This document shows, piece by piece, positions 35,124 to 43,084 of a DNA stretch of 64,000 bases; position 1 is the stretch's first letter, and each line of letters starts with the position of its first letter. The translations under genes and the position numbers were made by a program. The DNA is taken from assembly GCA_043772905.1 (NCBI GenBank), contig JAYVFS010000066.1, forward strand, positions 41,411 to 105,410, written 5' to 3'. Source of the DNA: JAAFJT01 sp043772905 (GTDB lineage Bacteria; Bacteroidota; Bacteroidia; Chitinophagales; Saprospiraceae). The notes below the pieces were generated by a model, which saw nothing but the letters and a program-made list of their open reading frames with translations, searched no databases and was not told the origin of the DNA.

Positions 35124-35555
35124 ATGGCAAGAATATTAGGTATTGACTACGGAACAAAACGCACGGGCATCGCAGTGACTGACCCTTTGCAAATCATCGC
35201 AAGCCCACTCGAAACGGTGGCAACTGCAACGATTCTCGATTTTTTAAAAAACTATTTGTTCACCGAAGAGGTCGAAAGAATCATTGTCGGAGAGCCTAAA
35301 AAGCATGACGATACAGATGCCGACATCTTGCCTAAAATTCGGCTATTTGTTGCCGAAGTCAACAAACTTTTTCCCGATATTCCTGTTGAATGGCAGGACG
35401 AGCAATACACCAGTTTTCAAGCAAAACGCATCATTTTACAAGCAGGAATCCCTAAAATGAAGCGTCGAGACAAATCTTTGGTGGATAGAATCAGTGCTTC
35501 AATCATCATTAAAGAATGGATGGAAGCACAAGGGAAATGGGAAAGAACGTATTAA
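35124..35555 (+). CDS. ruvX: RuvX/YqgF RNase-H-fold protein
   Basis: A 143-residue Holliday-junction-resolvase-like protein, also implicated in pre-16S rRNA 5' maturation. The metal-binding DYGTKRTGIAVTD at the N-terminus, IVGEPKKHDDTDAD and the C-terminal SLVDRISASIIIKEW give the RNase-H-fold acidic triad. The start at 35124 (MARILGIDYG) is preferred over 35115. It is followed closely by def. Confidence 0.92.
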   Translation: MARILGIDYGTKRTGIAVTDPLQIIASPLETVATATILDFLKNYLFTEEVERIIVGEPKKHDDTDADILPKIRLFVAEVNKLFPDIPVEWQDEQYTSFQAKRIILQAGIPKMKRRDKSLVDRISASIIIKEWMEAQGKWERTY

Positions 35556-35578
35556 TGGATAGAATATAATAATTAAAA

Positions 35579-36139
35579 ATGTTGTTACCAATTTATGCCT
35601 ATGGGCAACCTGTTTTGAAGAAAGTGGCTTTAGATATTACGCCCGAGTACCCAAATTTGACAGAGTTAATTAAGAATATGTGGGACACCATGTACGAGGC
35701 ACATGGTGTTGGCTTGGCTGCTCCGCAGATTGGACATTCGATTCGCTTATTTATAATTGACAGCGAACAGATTGAAAAAGAAGACAATTTGGATCATGTT
35801 GGGTTCAAAAAAGTCTTTATTAATGCCCATAAAATTGAAGAAAAGGGCGAAAAATGGGGCTACGAAGAAGGTTGTTTGAGTATTCCAAACATCCGCAGCG
35901 AAGTCATCCGCAAGCCTTTATTGACGATTCGTTACCTCGATGAAAATTTTGTAGAACACACCGAAACCTTCGACGGCATCAATGCACGTGTCATTCAACA
36001 TGAATACGACCATATAGAAGGTATCCTTTTTACGGATTATCTGTCGCCCGTCAAGCGAACTTTGATTCGGAATAAATTAGAAAATATTCGGCGCGGAAAG
36101 GTCAATGCAGACTACAGGATGAAATTTGTTGTGAAGTGA
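35579..36139 (+). CDS. def: Peptide deformylase
   Basis: A 186-residue iron/zinc amidase removing the formyl group from new proteins. All three motifs are present: GVGLAAPQIG, EGCLSIP (Cys ligand) and QHEYDHIEG (two His ligands and catalytic Glu). The gap to ruvX is 23 bp, suggesting an operon. Confidence 0.95.
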   Translation: MLLPIYAYGQPVLKKVALDITPEYPNLTELIKNMWDTMYEAHGVGLAAPQIGHSIRLFIIDSEQIEKEDNLDHVGFKKVFINAHKIEEKGEKWGYEEGCLSIPNIRSEVIRKPLLTIRYLDENFVEHTETFDGINARVIQHEYDHIEGILFTDYLSPVKRTLIRNKLENIRRGKVNADYRMKFVVK

Positions 36140-36261
36140 TTCTTACAGACAAAATATTTATCAAAACGCCCTGATAACTTACTTTTTTACAATTTCTATA
36201 GCCATAGTGGCTTGATGCTGAAAGAAATAAAATATCAAAAAGTATAAAATAAAAGGCTTTG

Positions 36262-36310
36262 AAAAAAGGATAGTTGAGCTGTATTATCGGCTCAACTATC
36301 CCTTTTTTTT
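36262..36310 (+). terminator. Rho-independent terminator after def
   Basis: GGATAGTTGAGC (36268-36279) pairs with 36290-36301 and is followed by a T8 run; an A run sits on the other side. Confidence 0.85.
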
Positions 36311-36427
36311 AGGTTTCAAAAACCATTCATGTAATAATTTCGTATATTTTGTCGTTTGCTACTTCGACTATCAAAAATTGATAGAAATCACCTAATATTC
36401 ATTATTCTTAACAAAAACTATTTTAGT

Positions 36428-36961
36428 ATGTTGAAAAAACTAATTTTCACAGGAGCTCTATTTGCACTTATTTTGACAAGTGCTTGCAAAAAAATTGACG
36501 ATTTGCTTACTTTTCAAGTAAATTATACCTCAAAAGTGGCATATCCACCTACTTCAGGTATCAACTTGCCTTTTGACTTGCTTACACCTGAGATTACCAC
36601 AAATGCAGAAACAGAGTTTTCGTCACGCAACACAAATAAAGATTTGATTGACAAAATCATTTTGAAAGAGATGAAATTAACCATCACTTCGCCAAGTGAC
36701 CAACGTTTTGATTTTCTTTCTTCTGTCGAGGTGTATATCCAAGCAGAAGGCTTAGGCGAACTTAAAATTGCTGAAATTACAAACGTACCCGACAATATCG
36801 GTACTGTTGTTAATTTAACTGTCGCAGGAAACGACCTTACGCCTTATATCAAAAAAGACAAGTTTAAGTTACGTGCAAAGACGGTGACAGACAAAGCAAT
36901 TAGTAAGCAAGTCAACGTAGATATTTACTCTCAATATGAAATCAAGGCAAAACTTTTGTAA
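36428..36961 (+). CDS. Lipoprotein of unknown function
   Basis: A 177-residue protein from the ATG at 36428 (MLKKLIFTGALFALILTSACKK), with a lipobox LTSAC. The mature part is a compact beta-rich domain with no catalytic motif that I recognise. The frame opens earlier (36356), but the lipoprotein signal fixes the start. It is followed immediately by the convergent aroB. Confidence 0.7.
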   Translation: MLKKLIFTGALFALILTSACKKIDDLLTFQVNYTSKVAYPPTSGINLPFDLLTPEITTNAETEFSSRNTNKDLIDKIILKEMKLTITSPSDQRFDFLSSVEVYIQAEGLGELKIAEITNVPDNIGTVVNLTVAGNDLTPYIKKDKFKLRAKTVTDKAISKQVNVDIYSQYEIKAKLL

Positions 36962-36964
36962 TTT

Positions 36965-38020
36965 TTAGCGTTGGGTATAATATCGAAGACTATCTGCAAT
37001 AGTCTGAGGGGTCGCTGTGCAGTTCACAGCGACCTCTCCTATTTTTGTCAAAAAGGTAAAATTGATTTCATCACCATCGTTCTTCTTATCTTGTTTCATC
37101 AGTGCGATAAGATATTGAATATCAAACTGTTGGATATCGTATTTGCCGTATATTTTTAAAATAAACGTTACAATTTCATTTAAATCCTCCATCGGTAACC
37201 CCCTCAGTAAATTTGACAAATAGGCTTCGCAAATCATGCCTATCGCTATCGCTTCGCCATGTGTCAAAGGGTTTTCAGTTGCCAAAGCCATACTTTCAAC
37301 GGCATGACCTATTGTATGTCCAAAATTCAACGCCTTACGCAAACCATGCTCAAAAGGGTCAATTTCGACGACTCGTTGCTTGACTTTCAAGGACGGCGTG
37401 ATGATTTTATCCCAATTTACCGTTGTTAAATCGTCTATTTTGCTCAAACCTGCCCATTGTTCGGCATCCGCAATCAAGGTATGTTTGATAATTTCACCAA
37501 AACCACTGCGTACTTCACGTGCTGATAATGTTGTCAAAAAATCAGACGATATAAAAACCGCTTTTGGATTAGCAAAAACACCAATAGAGTTTTTGACGGC
37601 TGCGAAATCAATACCCAATTTACCGCCAATTGACGAATCCACTTGCGACAACAACGTGGTCGGTATTTGAATAAAATCAATACCGCGCTTGAAAGTTGAA
37701 GCCGAAAAGCCGCCCATATCGCCAATAACACCGCCACCCAAACAAATAAGAACTGAACGCCTGTCCGCATTTGCTGCAAACATATCGAGCCAAATTTTTT
37801 GACATGTATCTATTGTCTTATTCAATTCACCCGAAGCGATGCGAATGACGTGTAGGTGTTCAGGAAAATGCGCTCGAAAGCGTTCCAAACAAGCCCCCTC
37901 AGTATTTTCGTCAACCAAAACGAGGGTTTGCGTATATTTTTTTTGTGCTAAAAAAGCGTTGAATTCTGCCCAAAAATTGCCGACAAATATTTGATAATCA
38001 GCGAGTTGTAACGTTTGCAT
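36965..38020 (-). CDS. aroB: 3-dehydroquinate synthase
   Basis: A 351-residue NAD- and metal-dependent enzyme of the shikimate pathway, converting DAHP to 3-dehydroquinate. Diagnostic segments: ICLGGGVIGDMGGFSASTF, IQIPTTLLSQVDSSIGGKLG, and the metal histidines in LNFGHTIGHAVE and THGEAIAIGM. It carries two motif copies (37199 LLRGLP, 37894 NTEGACL). Confidence 0.94.
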   Translation of the reverse strand: MQTLQLADYQIFVGNFWAEFNAFLAQKKYTQTLVLVDENTEGACLERFRAHFPEHLHVIRIASGELNKTIDTCQKIWLDMFAANADRRSVLICLGGGVIGDMGGFSASTFKRGIDFIQIPTTLLSQVDSSIGGKLGIDFAAVKNSIGVFANPKAVFISSDFLTTLSAREVRSGFGEIIKHTLIADAEQWAGLSKIDDLTTVNWDKIITPSLKVKQRVVEIDPFEHGLRKALNFGHTIGHAVESMALATENPLTHGEAIAIGMICEAYLSNLLRGLPMEDLNEIVTFILKIYGKYDIQQFDIQYLIALMKQDKKNDGDEINFTFLTKIGEVAVNCTATPQTIADSLRYYTQR

Positions 38021-38076
38021 TTTAATTGGATTTGAAATTTATAGTCCGCAAAGAAACGAAGGCTAAATGATTTTTT

Positions 38077-38119
38077 CAAAAAAAAACGTCCGAACCTCAA
38101 CAGAATCGAGACTCGGACG
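38077..38119 (-). terminator. Rho-independent terminator for the hypothetical gene
   Basis: On the minus strand CGTCCGA (38119-38113) pairs with 38093-38087, followed by a long T run. It separates the 38185-38709 gene from aroB. Confidence 0.75.
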
Positions 38120-38184
38120 CCAAACCTAACTATGTATGAAAAAAACATAGAGAGGCGAAAGTCATACCAAAGTTAGAAGATGTA

Positions 38185-38709
38185 TCAAAAGCCAAGCTTT
38201 TTTTGTATGTCGAATTGATTTTCCTTTTTTTCTACAATTATATCATCAAAACCTAATAGTTTAGGCTCATTATCAATAAATAACAAACGGTACGCCTTGT
38301 TATCCACTATTAGAGTAATTGTTAAATTTAATAAATTAATTGAATCATTCATGTAATGATAAATCTGTAAAATGCTTAGATTATCAAAACCAGAGGTTTC
38401 AATAAAAAATATTTTGAAGCCTATTGCGCTATAATTTTCAAGGGAGATAATTGCAGCTTCAGCAAGGGAAGCTAATTTATTTTCATATTTTAACTTGCTT
38501 AAATTATTGATTGCCTTCGAACCTGTATTTGTCCTAACATAATAGCAATTGATAAAAACAGTCTGCTTATTAAATTCAAATAACATGGGTTCGACAATTA
38601 TCGATGAAAGTGGTAATCCGAACGGATAAACTAACATGTTTTTACTACAATCGGAAACATTAAATATTCTGTTTTCTATTTTAATTTCTAAAATCTTATT
38701 CAACTGCAT
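38185..38709 (-). CDS. Hypothetical protein
   Basis: 174 residues starting MQLNKILEIKIENRIFN. It is alpha/beta in look, with no signal peptide and no motif I recognise. The coding potential is supported by an isolated terminator downstream and clean length. It lies between birA and aroB on the same strand, and its base composition is more AT-rich than either. Confidence 0.55.
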   Translation of the reverse strand: MQLNKILEIKIENRIFNVSDCSKNMLVYPFGLPLSSIIVEPMLFEFNKQTVFINCYYVRTNTGSKAINNLSKLKYENKLASLAEAAIISLENYSAIGFKIFFIETSGFDNLSILQIYHYMNDSINLLNLTITLIVDNKAYRLLFIDNEPKLLGFDDIIVEKKENQFDIQKKLGF

Positions 38710-38752
38710 AGTGTTATTAGTTTTAAAATTAAGCTAATATTCTTTATTTTGA

Positions 38753-39643
38753 TTAAATCACAAACTTCAACTCCTTTATATCAAAATTTTTGACCCCCTC
38801 AGTAGTCAGTACCTCTAAACGTCCGACGGGAGAAATGCCGATGATAGTGCCTCTAAAAGGCTCGCCATTGGGGTATTGAAATTCGGATTCTATGCCGAAG
38901 CGATACAAATTGGAAATATATTCGTCGTGCAGTTTTTTAAAATTGCCTGTTTTTAGTTGTAAATAACGTTGTTCAATGGCTTTTGTCAATTGTTCGACAA
39001 GTTCAAAAAGGTCAAAATCTTTTTCAAAAATACGTTTTAAAGAAGTGGCATTGAAATTATCAGGAAACTCTAATTGATTGACATTCAAACCAATACCAAT
39101 AATAGAATGTTGTAAACGGCTGCCCGACAAAGCATTTTGAATCAAAATACCTGCTATTTTTTCATCATAAAAATACATGTCGTTTGCCCATTTGACTTTT
39201 AAACCGTTTGCCAGTTCGGAATTGTGCTCTTGAAAAACAGATACAAAGAAATCTTGAACCGCAAGGGCTATGGCTTTGTTAAGGTGAAATTGTTCGCGTG
39301 CATCGAGGAAAGTCGGTCGTAAAATGATTGAAAAAGCAATGTTTTGGTCAGGTTCTGCGAGCCATTGATTACCCATTTGTCCACGCCCAGCCATCTGATT
39401 AAAAGTTGTCAAAACGACCCCCTCAGTAATTTTAGTTAATGGATAACGGATAACGGATAACGGATAATTGTTAGACACGTAATCACTCTGCTTCCATTTC
39501 CATTGTCCATTATCCATTATCCATTGTCCATTTGAAATATTAGACAACCATTCGGCAGCTAAATCGTTAGTAGAATGGAGTGAATCGAAGTGACACCAAA
39601 CATTTCCTAAGAAAAGGGTGTTTCTAATCGCATTTAAAGTCAT
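38753..39643 (-). CDS. birA: Biotin-[acetyl-CoA-carboxylase] ligase, catalytic type
   Basis: About 296 residues from ATG 39643 (MTLNAIRNTLFLGNVWCHF). The BPL/LplA fold shows FDSLHSTNDLAAEW, MAGRGQMGNQWLA (the biotinyl-AMP loop GRGxxGxxW) and VKWANDMYFYDEKIAGIL. It attaches biotin to the carboxylase carrier protein. There is no N-terminal DNA-binding domain. Between residues about 38 and 70 an in-frame insert rich in NGQWIMDNGQWKWKQ is encoded by tandem ATGGATA-type repeats and ends at a motif copy (39418 ITEGV); another copy is near the 3' end (38794). Divergent from rsfS as in many Bacteroidota. Confidence 0.9.
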   Translation of the reverse strand: MTLNAIRNTLFLGNVWCHFDSLHSTNDLAAEWLSNISNGQWIMDNGQWKWKQSDYVSNNYPLSVIRYPLTKITEGVVLTTFNQMAGRGQMGNQWLAEPDQNIAFSIILRPTFLDAREQFHLNKAIALAVQDFFVSVFQEHNSELANGLKVKWANDMYFYDEKIAGILIQNALSGSRLQHSIIGIGLNVNQLEFPDNFNATSLKRIFEKDFDLFELVEQLTKAIEQRYLQLKTGNFKKLHDEYISNLYRFGIESEFQYPNGEPFRGTIIGISPVGRLEVLTTEGVKNFDIKELKFVI

Positions 39644-39709
39644 TGATATTTTGTAAATTTGCGTTTTAGATTTTAAGTATTTAACAAAAGTAAAAAAAGA
39701 AGCAAAATT

Positions 39710-40102
39710 TTGAGTACTCAACAAGTAGTTTTTAAGAAAAATACAATCACATCAGCCGCTTTAAACGATATGATTGTAGATGGTATGCAAGATATTAAAG
39801 GTAAACGTATTGTTAAAATTGACTTACGCAAACTTTATGATGCCCCAACAGATTATTTTATCATTTGTGAAGCAGAATCAAATGTGCAAGTACGGGCTAT
39901 CACCGATAGTATTTATCGCAAAGTAAAGGATAATCTTCAAGTTACGCCCAGCCATATTGAAGGCGGTTTGCTTTCTACGTGGATTGTGATGGACTATTTT
40001 GATACGGTTGTTCATGTTTTTCTGCGTGAAACACGTGCGTTTTATGAATTAGAAGATTTATGGAGCGACGGTGAGACATCCGAATATCAGGATTTGGATT
40101 AA
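39710..40102 (+). CDS. rsfS: Ribosome silencing factor RsfS
   Basis: 130 residues, DUF143/RsfS family, which binds uL14 and blocks 30S-50S joining in starvation. Recognisable segments: KIDLRKLYDAPTDYFIICEA, HIEGGLLSTWIVMDYFDTVVHVF and YELEDLWSD. The start is a TTG at 39710 (MSTQQVVFKK); the next ATG would remove conserved residues. Located just upstream of ftsH, a common order in this phylum. Confidence 0.92.
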   Translation: MSTQQVVFKKNTITSAALNDMIVDGMQDIKGKRIVKIDLRKLYDAPTDYFIICEAESNVQVRAITDSIYRKVKDNLQVTPSHIEGGLLSTWIVMDYFDTVVHVFLRETRAFYELEDLWSDGETSEYQDLD

Positions 40103-40283
40103 AATTGTTGTATTGTTTTAGTTGTATTGTTCTATTGATTCTAATAACAATTTGACGATACTTCAATTTAACAATCTAATCATACAATAAAAAGCCAACT
40201 AAAACGCCCTAATAGAAAGTTTTAAATTTAAAACAACCTCTAACCGTAACATTACTGAGGGGGTAAATTTTTCAAACAAAGAA

Positions 40284-42254
40284 ATGGATAACAACGAATT
40301 AGATAACAAACCCCGCAACAGCGGTAATGGCGGTAATGGTGGTTTTGGATCATACTGGATTTACGGTTTGATTGCACTCGTTTTGATTGGCTTCAATGCC
40401 TATCAATGGGGTTCTACTGAGAAAAAGGATGTTGACTGGCAAAAATATGAAGTCATGCTCAAGGATGGTGACGTCGAAAAAGTTACTGTTGTCAATGAAA
40501 AGCAACTGCATATCTTTTTGAAGGACGACCGTTTGTCGAAATATGGTCTGACAAAAGGTAAGTTTCCGAACCGTCCAAATTTTTACATGGAAATCCCTGC
40601 AAAAGTCTATGAGGACAGGATGAAGGATTTTTATGAAAAAAATCCAAAAGCTGAAACGGTTTATTCCGATTTTGAGGAACAACCCAATTTCTTAGGACCT
40701 TTACTCAATTGGCTTTTGTTGATTGCGATTATGATTGGTCTTTGGGTGTTCATCATGCGCCGCGTTGGTGGTGGTGCGGGTGGTCCGGGCGGTCAGATTT
40801 TCAATATTGGTCGCTCAAAAGCACAGCTTTTTGATTCAAAAGACGGTAAAGTGAACATCAATTTTTCTGATGTAGCAGGTCTTGACGAAGCCAAAGAAGA
40901 GGTGATGGAAGTCGTTGACTTCTTGAAAAACCCTAAGAAATACACCGCTTTGGGCGGTAAAATCCCGAAAGGTGTCCTCCTCGTAGGTCCTCCGGGTACA
41001 GGTAAAACCTTATTGGCGAAAGCGGTGGCTGGTGAAGCGAGTGTGCCTTTTTTCTCGATTTCAGGTTCTGATTTCGTAGAAATGTTCGTCGGTGTAGGCG
41101 CAAGCCGCGTCCGTGATTTGTTCCGTCAAGCCCGTGAAAAAGCACCTTGTATTGTGTTTATTGACGAAATTGATGCGATTGGTCGCGCACGTGGTCGTGG
41201 TGCAATGCAAGGCGGCAACGACGAACGTGAAAATACATTGAATCAATTGCTCGTCGAAATGGACGGTTTTACGACTGATAAAGGTGTTATTTTAATGGCT
41301 GCGACTAATCGTGCTGATGTTTTGGATTCGGCATTGATGCGTCCAGGTCGTTTTGACCGTCAAATTGGCGTTGATTTGCCCGATTTACGTGGACGTGCGC
41401 AGATTTTTGATGTGCATTTACGCCATATCAAAACAACAGAAGATGTCAATCCTGAAGTTTTAGCTGAATTAACACCTGGTTTTGCGGGTGCGGATATTGC
41501 AAACGTTTGTAACGAAGCGGCTTTAATAGCGGCACGGCGCAACAAAACGGGCGTTGAAATGGACGATTTCAACTATGCACTCGATAAAGTAATCGGTGGT
41601 TTGGAGCGCAAATCGAAAATCATTGCCCCTGCTGAGAAGGAAATTATTGCTTACCATGAAGCAGGTCATGCCGTTTGTGGTTGGTTTTTGGAACACGCGA
41701 TGCCTTTGTTGAAAGTGACGATAGTACCGCGTGGTATTGGTACATTGGGTTATGCTCAATATTTACCAAAAGACGAATACATCACTCGTACCGAAGCCTT
41801 ACTCGACCGCTTGTGCATGACAATGGGCGGACGTGCTGCGGAAAGCATCATTTTTGGTAAAATTTCGACAGGCGCACAAAGCGACCTCGACCAAGTGACC
41901 CGCATGGCTTATGCAATGGTTGCCGTCTATGGTATGAACGAAAAAGTCGGTAATGTCTCTTATTACGGTATGATGAATGACTCATTTAATCGTCCGTATT
42001 CAGAAGATACAGCGACTTTAATGGATAATGAAATACGGAAATTAGCAGATAATGCTTATGAACGTGCTAAAAAATTGTTGACAAAATACCGCTCTGAATT
42101 GGAAACATTGGCAAAGCAACTCCTTGAAAAAGAAGTATTGTTGAAGTCTGATGTGGAACGTCTAATCGGTGTTCGCCCTTTTGTAACGCCTGAATTGGAG
42201 CATCCGCATTTGTCTGCGGCAGCTTTGGCAGCGGCGAATGAGATGGGGTTGTAA
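40284..42254 (+). CDS. ftsH: ATP-dependent zinc metalloprotease FtsH
   Basis: 656 residues. Two membrane segments (about 25-45 and 140-160) flank a periplasmic domain; the AAA domain has LLVGPPGTGKTLLAKA, IVFIDEIDAIGRARG and the arginine-finger region MRPGRFDRQIG. The protease active site is AYHEAGHAVCGWFL. It degrades misfolded and regulatory membrane and cytosolic proteins. The glycine/asparagine-rich N-terminus (NKPRNSGNGGNGGFG) is typical for Bacteroidota. A motif copy (40253-40263) lies 20 bp before the ATG, between rsfS and ftsH. Confidence 0.96.
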   Translation: MDNNELDNKPRNSGNGGNGGFGSYWIYGLIALVLIGFNAYQWGSTEKKDVDWQKYEVMLKDGDVEKVTVVNEKQLHIFLKDDRLSKYGLTKGKFPNRPNFYMEIPAKVYEDRMKDFYEKNPKAETVYSDFEEQPNFLGPLLNWLLLIAIMIGLWVFIMRRVGGGAGGPGGQIFNIGRSKAQLFDSKDGKVNINFSDVAGLDEAKEEVMEVVDFLKNPKKYTALGGKIPKGVLLVGPPGTGKTLLAKAVAGEASVPFFSISGSDFVEMFVGVGASRVRDLFRQAREKAPCIVFIDEIDAIGRARGRGAMQGGNDERENTLNQLLVEMDGFTTDKGVILMAATNRADVLDSALMRPGRFDRQIGVDLPDLRGRAQIFDVHLRHIKTTEDVNPEVLAELTPGFAGADIANVCNEAALIAARRNKTGVEMDDFNYALDKVIGGLERKSKIIAPAEKEIIAYHEAGHAVCGWFLEHAMPLLKVTIVPRGIGTLGYAQYLPKDEYITRTEALLDRLCMTMGGRAAESIIFGKISTGAQSDLDQVTRMAYAMVAVYGMNEKVGNVSYYGMMNDSFNRPYSEDTATLMDNEIRKLADNAYERAKKLLTKYRSELETLAKQLLEKEVLLKSDVERLIGVRPFVTPELEHPHLSAAALAAANEMGL

Positions 42255-42275
42255 AAATATAGTGTTCAGCATTTT

Positions 42276-42317
42276 AAAAAGGCGATGAGACTCGAAATGA
42301 GTTTCATCGCCTTTTTC
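42276..42317 (+). terminator. Rho-independent terminator after ftsH
   Basis: AAAAAGGCGATGAGACTC pairs imperfectly with GAGTTTCATCGCCTTTTT, ending in a T run. A degenerate motif copy (TACTGAGGGTGG) begins at 42328. Confidence 0.85.
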
Positions 42318-42348
42318 TTTGCTTTTTTACTGAGGGTGGCTTATGTTA

Positions 42349-42650
42349 CTATAAGGAGTATGGTCGTTTATTAGGGTCTTGTCTTGTATCATAGAAACGA
42401 GTTATGTAAAGAGTCCTTCCATGACGACGATAATAGAGACATGATATTTTCCGAGAAGTATGAATCGAATATGTTTGCGAGTAGGAATTGGTCTACCATC
42501 GAAAGTATTGGTAGCCAATTGAGAAATTTTTAGCTTTACCAAATCAGCAAATTTTTGAGCCGCATTTCCCGATGCTTCAGCTTTCAAGAACATTAATATT
42601 TGCCCTAATTCAGCAAGAGAAGTCTTAGACCATTCTATTTTGTTAACCAT
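42349..42650 (-). pseudogene. ParE/RelE-type toxin with a frameshift
   Basis: The intact frame (42402-42650) reads MVNKIEWSKTSLAELGQI through FILLGKYHVS and then ends abnormally as IIVVMEGLFT. In another frame the same DNA continues as YYRRHGRTLYITRFYDTRQD and on to a stop at 42349-42351, which is exactly the family's C-terminus. The frames would be joined by a one-base gain (or two-base loss) near 42434-42446. So the toxin is probably inactivated, unless this is an assembly error. It overlaps the intact antitoxin gene. Confidence 0.75.
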
Positions 42651-42880
42651 TGGTCTATCATTTTTAAAGCTTCGTCGTGAGAGACGAGTTTAGTAGGGTC
42701 GTAAGTTTCTGCAATAGCAGCGTCCAATTTTTTTTGCTCAATAGGTGACAAATCATACCAACCGTCTCTCTCGGCTTCAATTACTTCATGGATTTTAGCA
42801 TAAAGCCGATTCACCATTGGCTCGTCATACGTTTGAGAAATAATCTCAACCATTTCCATTTTTAATTCAGCGATATTCAT
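42635..42880 (-). CDS. Antitoxin of the ParE-type pair
   Basis: 81 residues: MNIAELKMEMVEIISQTYDE, with a helical, acidic body and DPTKLVSHDEALKMIDQWL at the C-terminus, a common antitoxin tail that binds the toxin. It is the first gene of a two-gene unit; the toxin start overlaps its 3' end by 16 bp. Confidence 0.72.
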   Translation of the reverse strand: MNIAELKMEMVEIISQTYDEPMVNRLYAKIHEVIEAERDGWYDLSPIEQKKLDAAIAETYDPTKLVSHDEALKMIDQWLTK

Positions 42881-43084
42881 TGATTGATATTTTTAAATTT
42901 TTATCAAATATAGGTTTGATTTTGGCAAATTCAAAATTACTAAATCTTTATTTTGCTGTGATAATAGTAAAGGAGACCACTGAATGAGTAATTGACACTG
43001 ATTTTCTTTCCTTTCGAAAAAATTTAATTCAGCGTAAATCAGTCGTATCTGCCCAATCTGTGGTCTCCCTTAGTGATTACATTT

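Noticed and set aside
37001..37015. GTCTGAGGGG near the end of aroB as a motif copy
   Set aside because: The TA at the start is missing; I did not count it.
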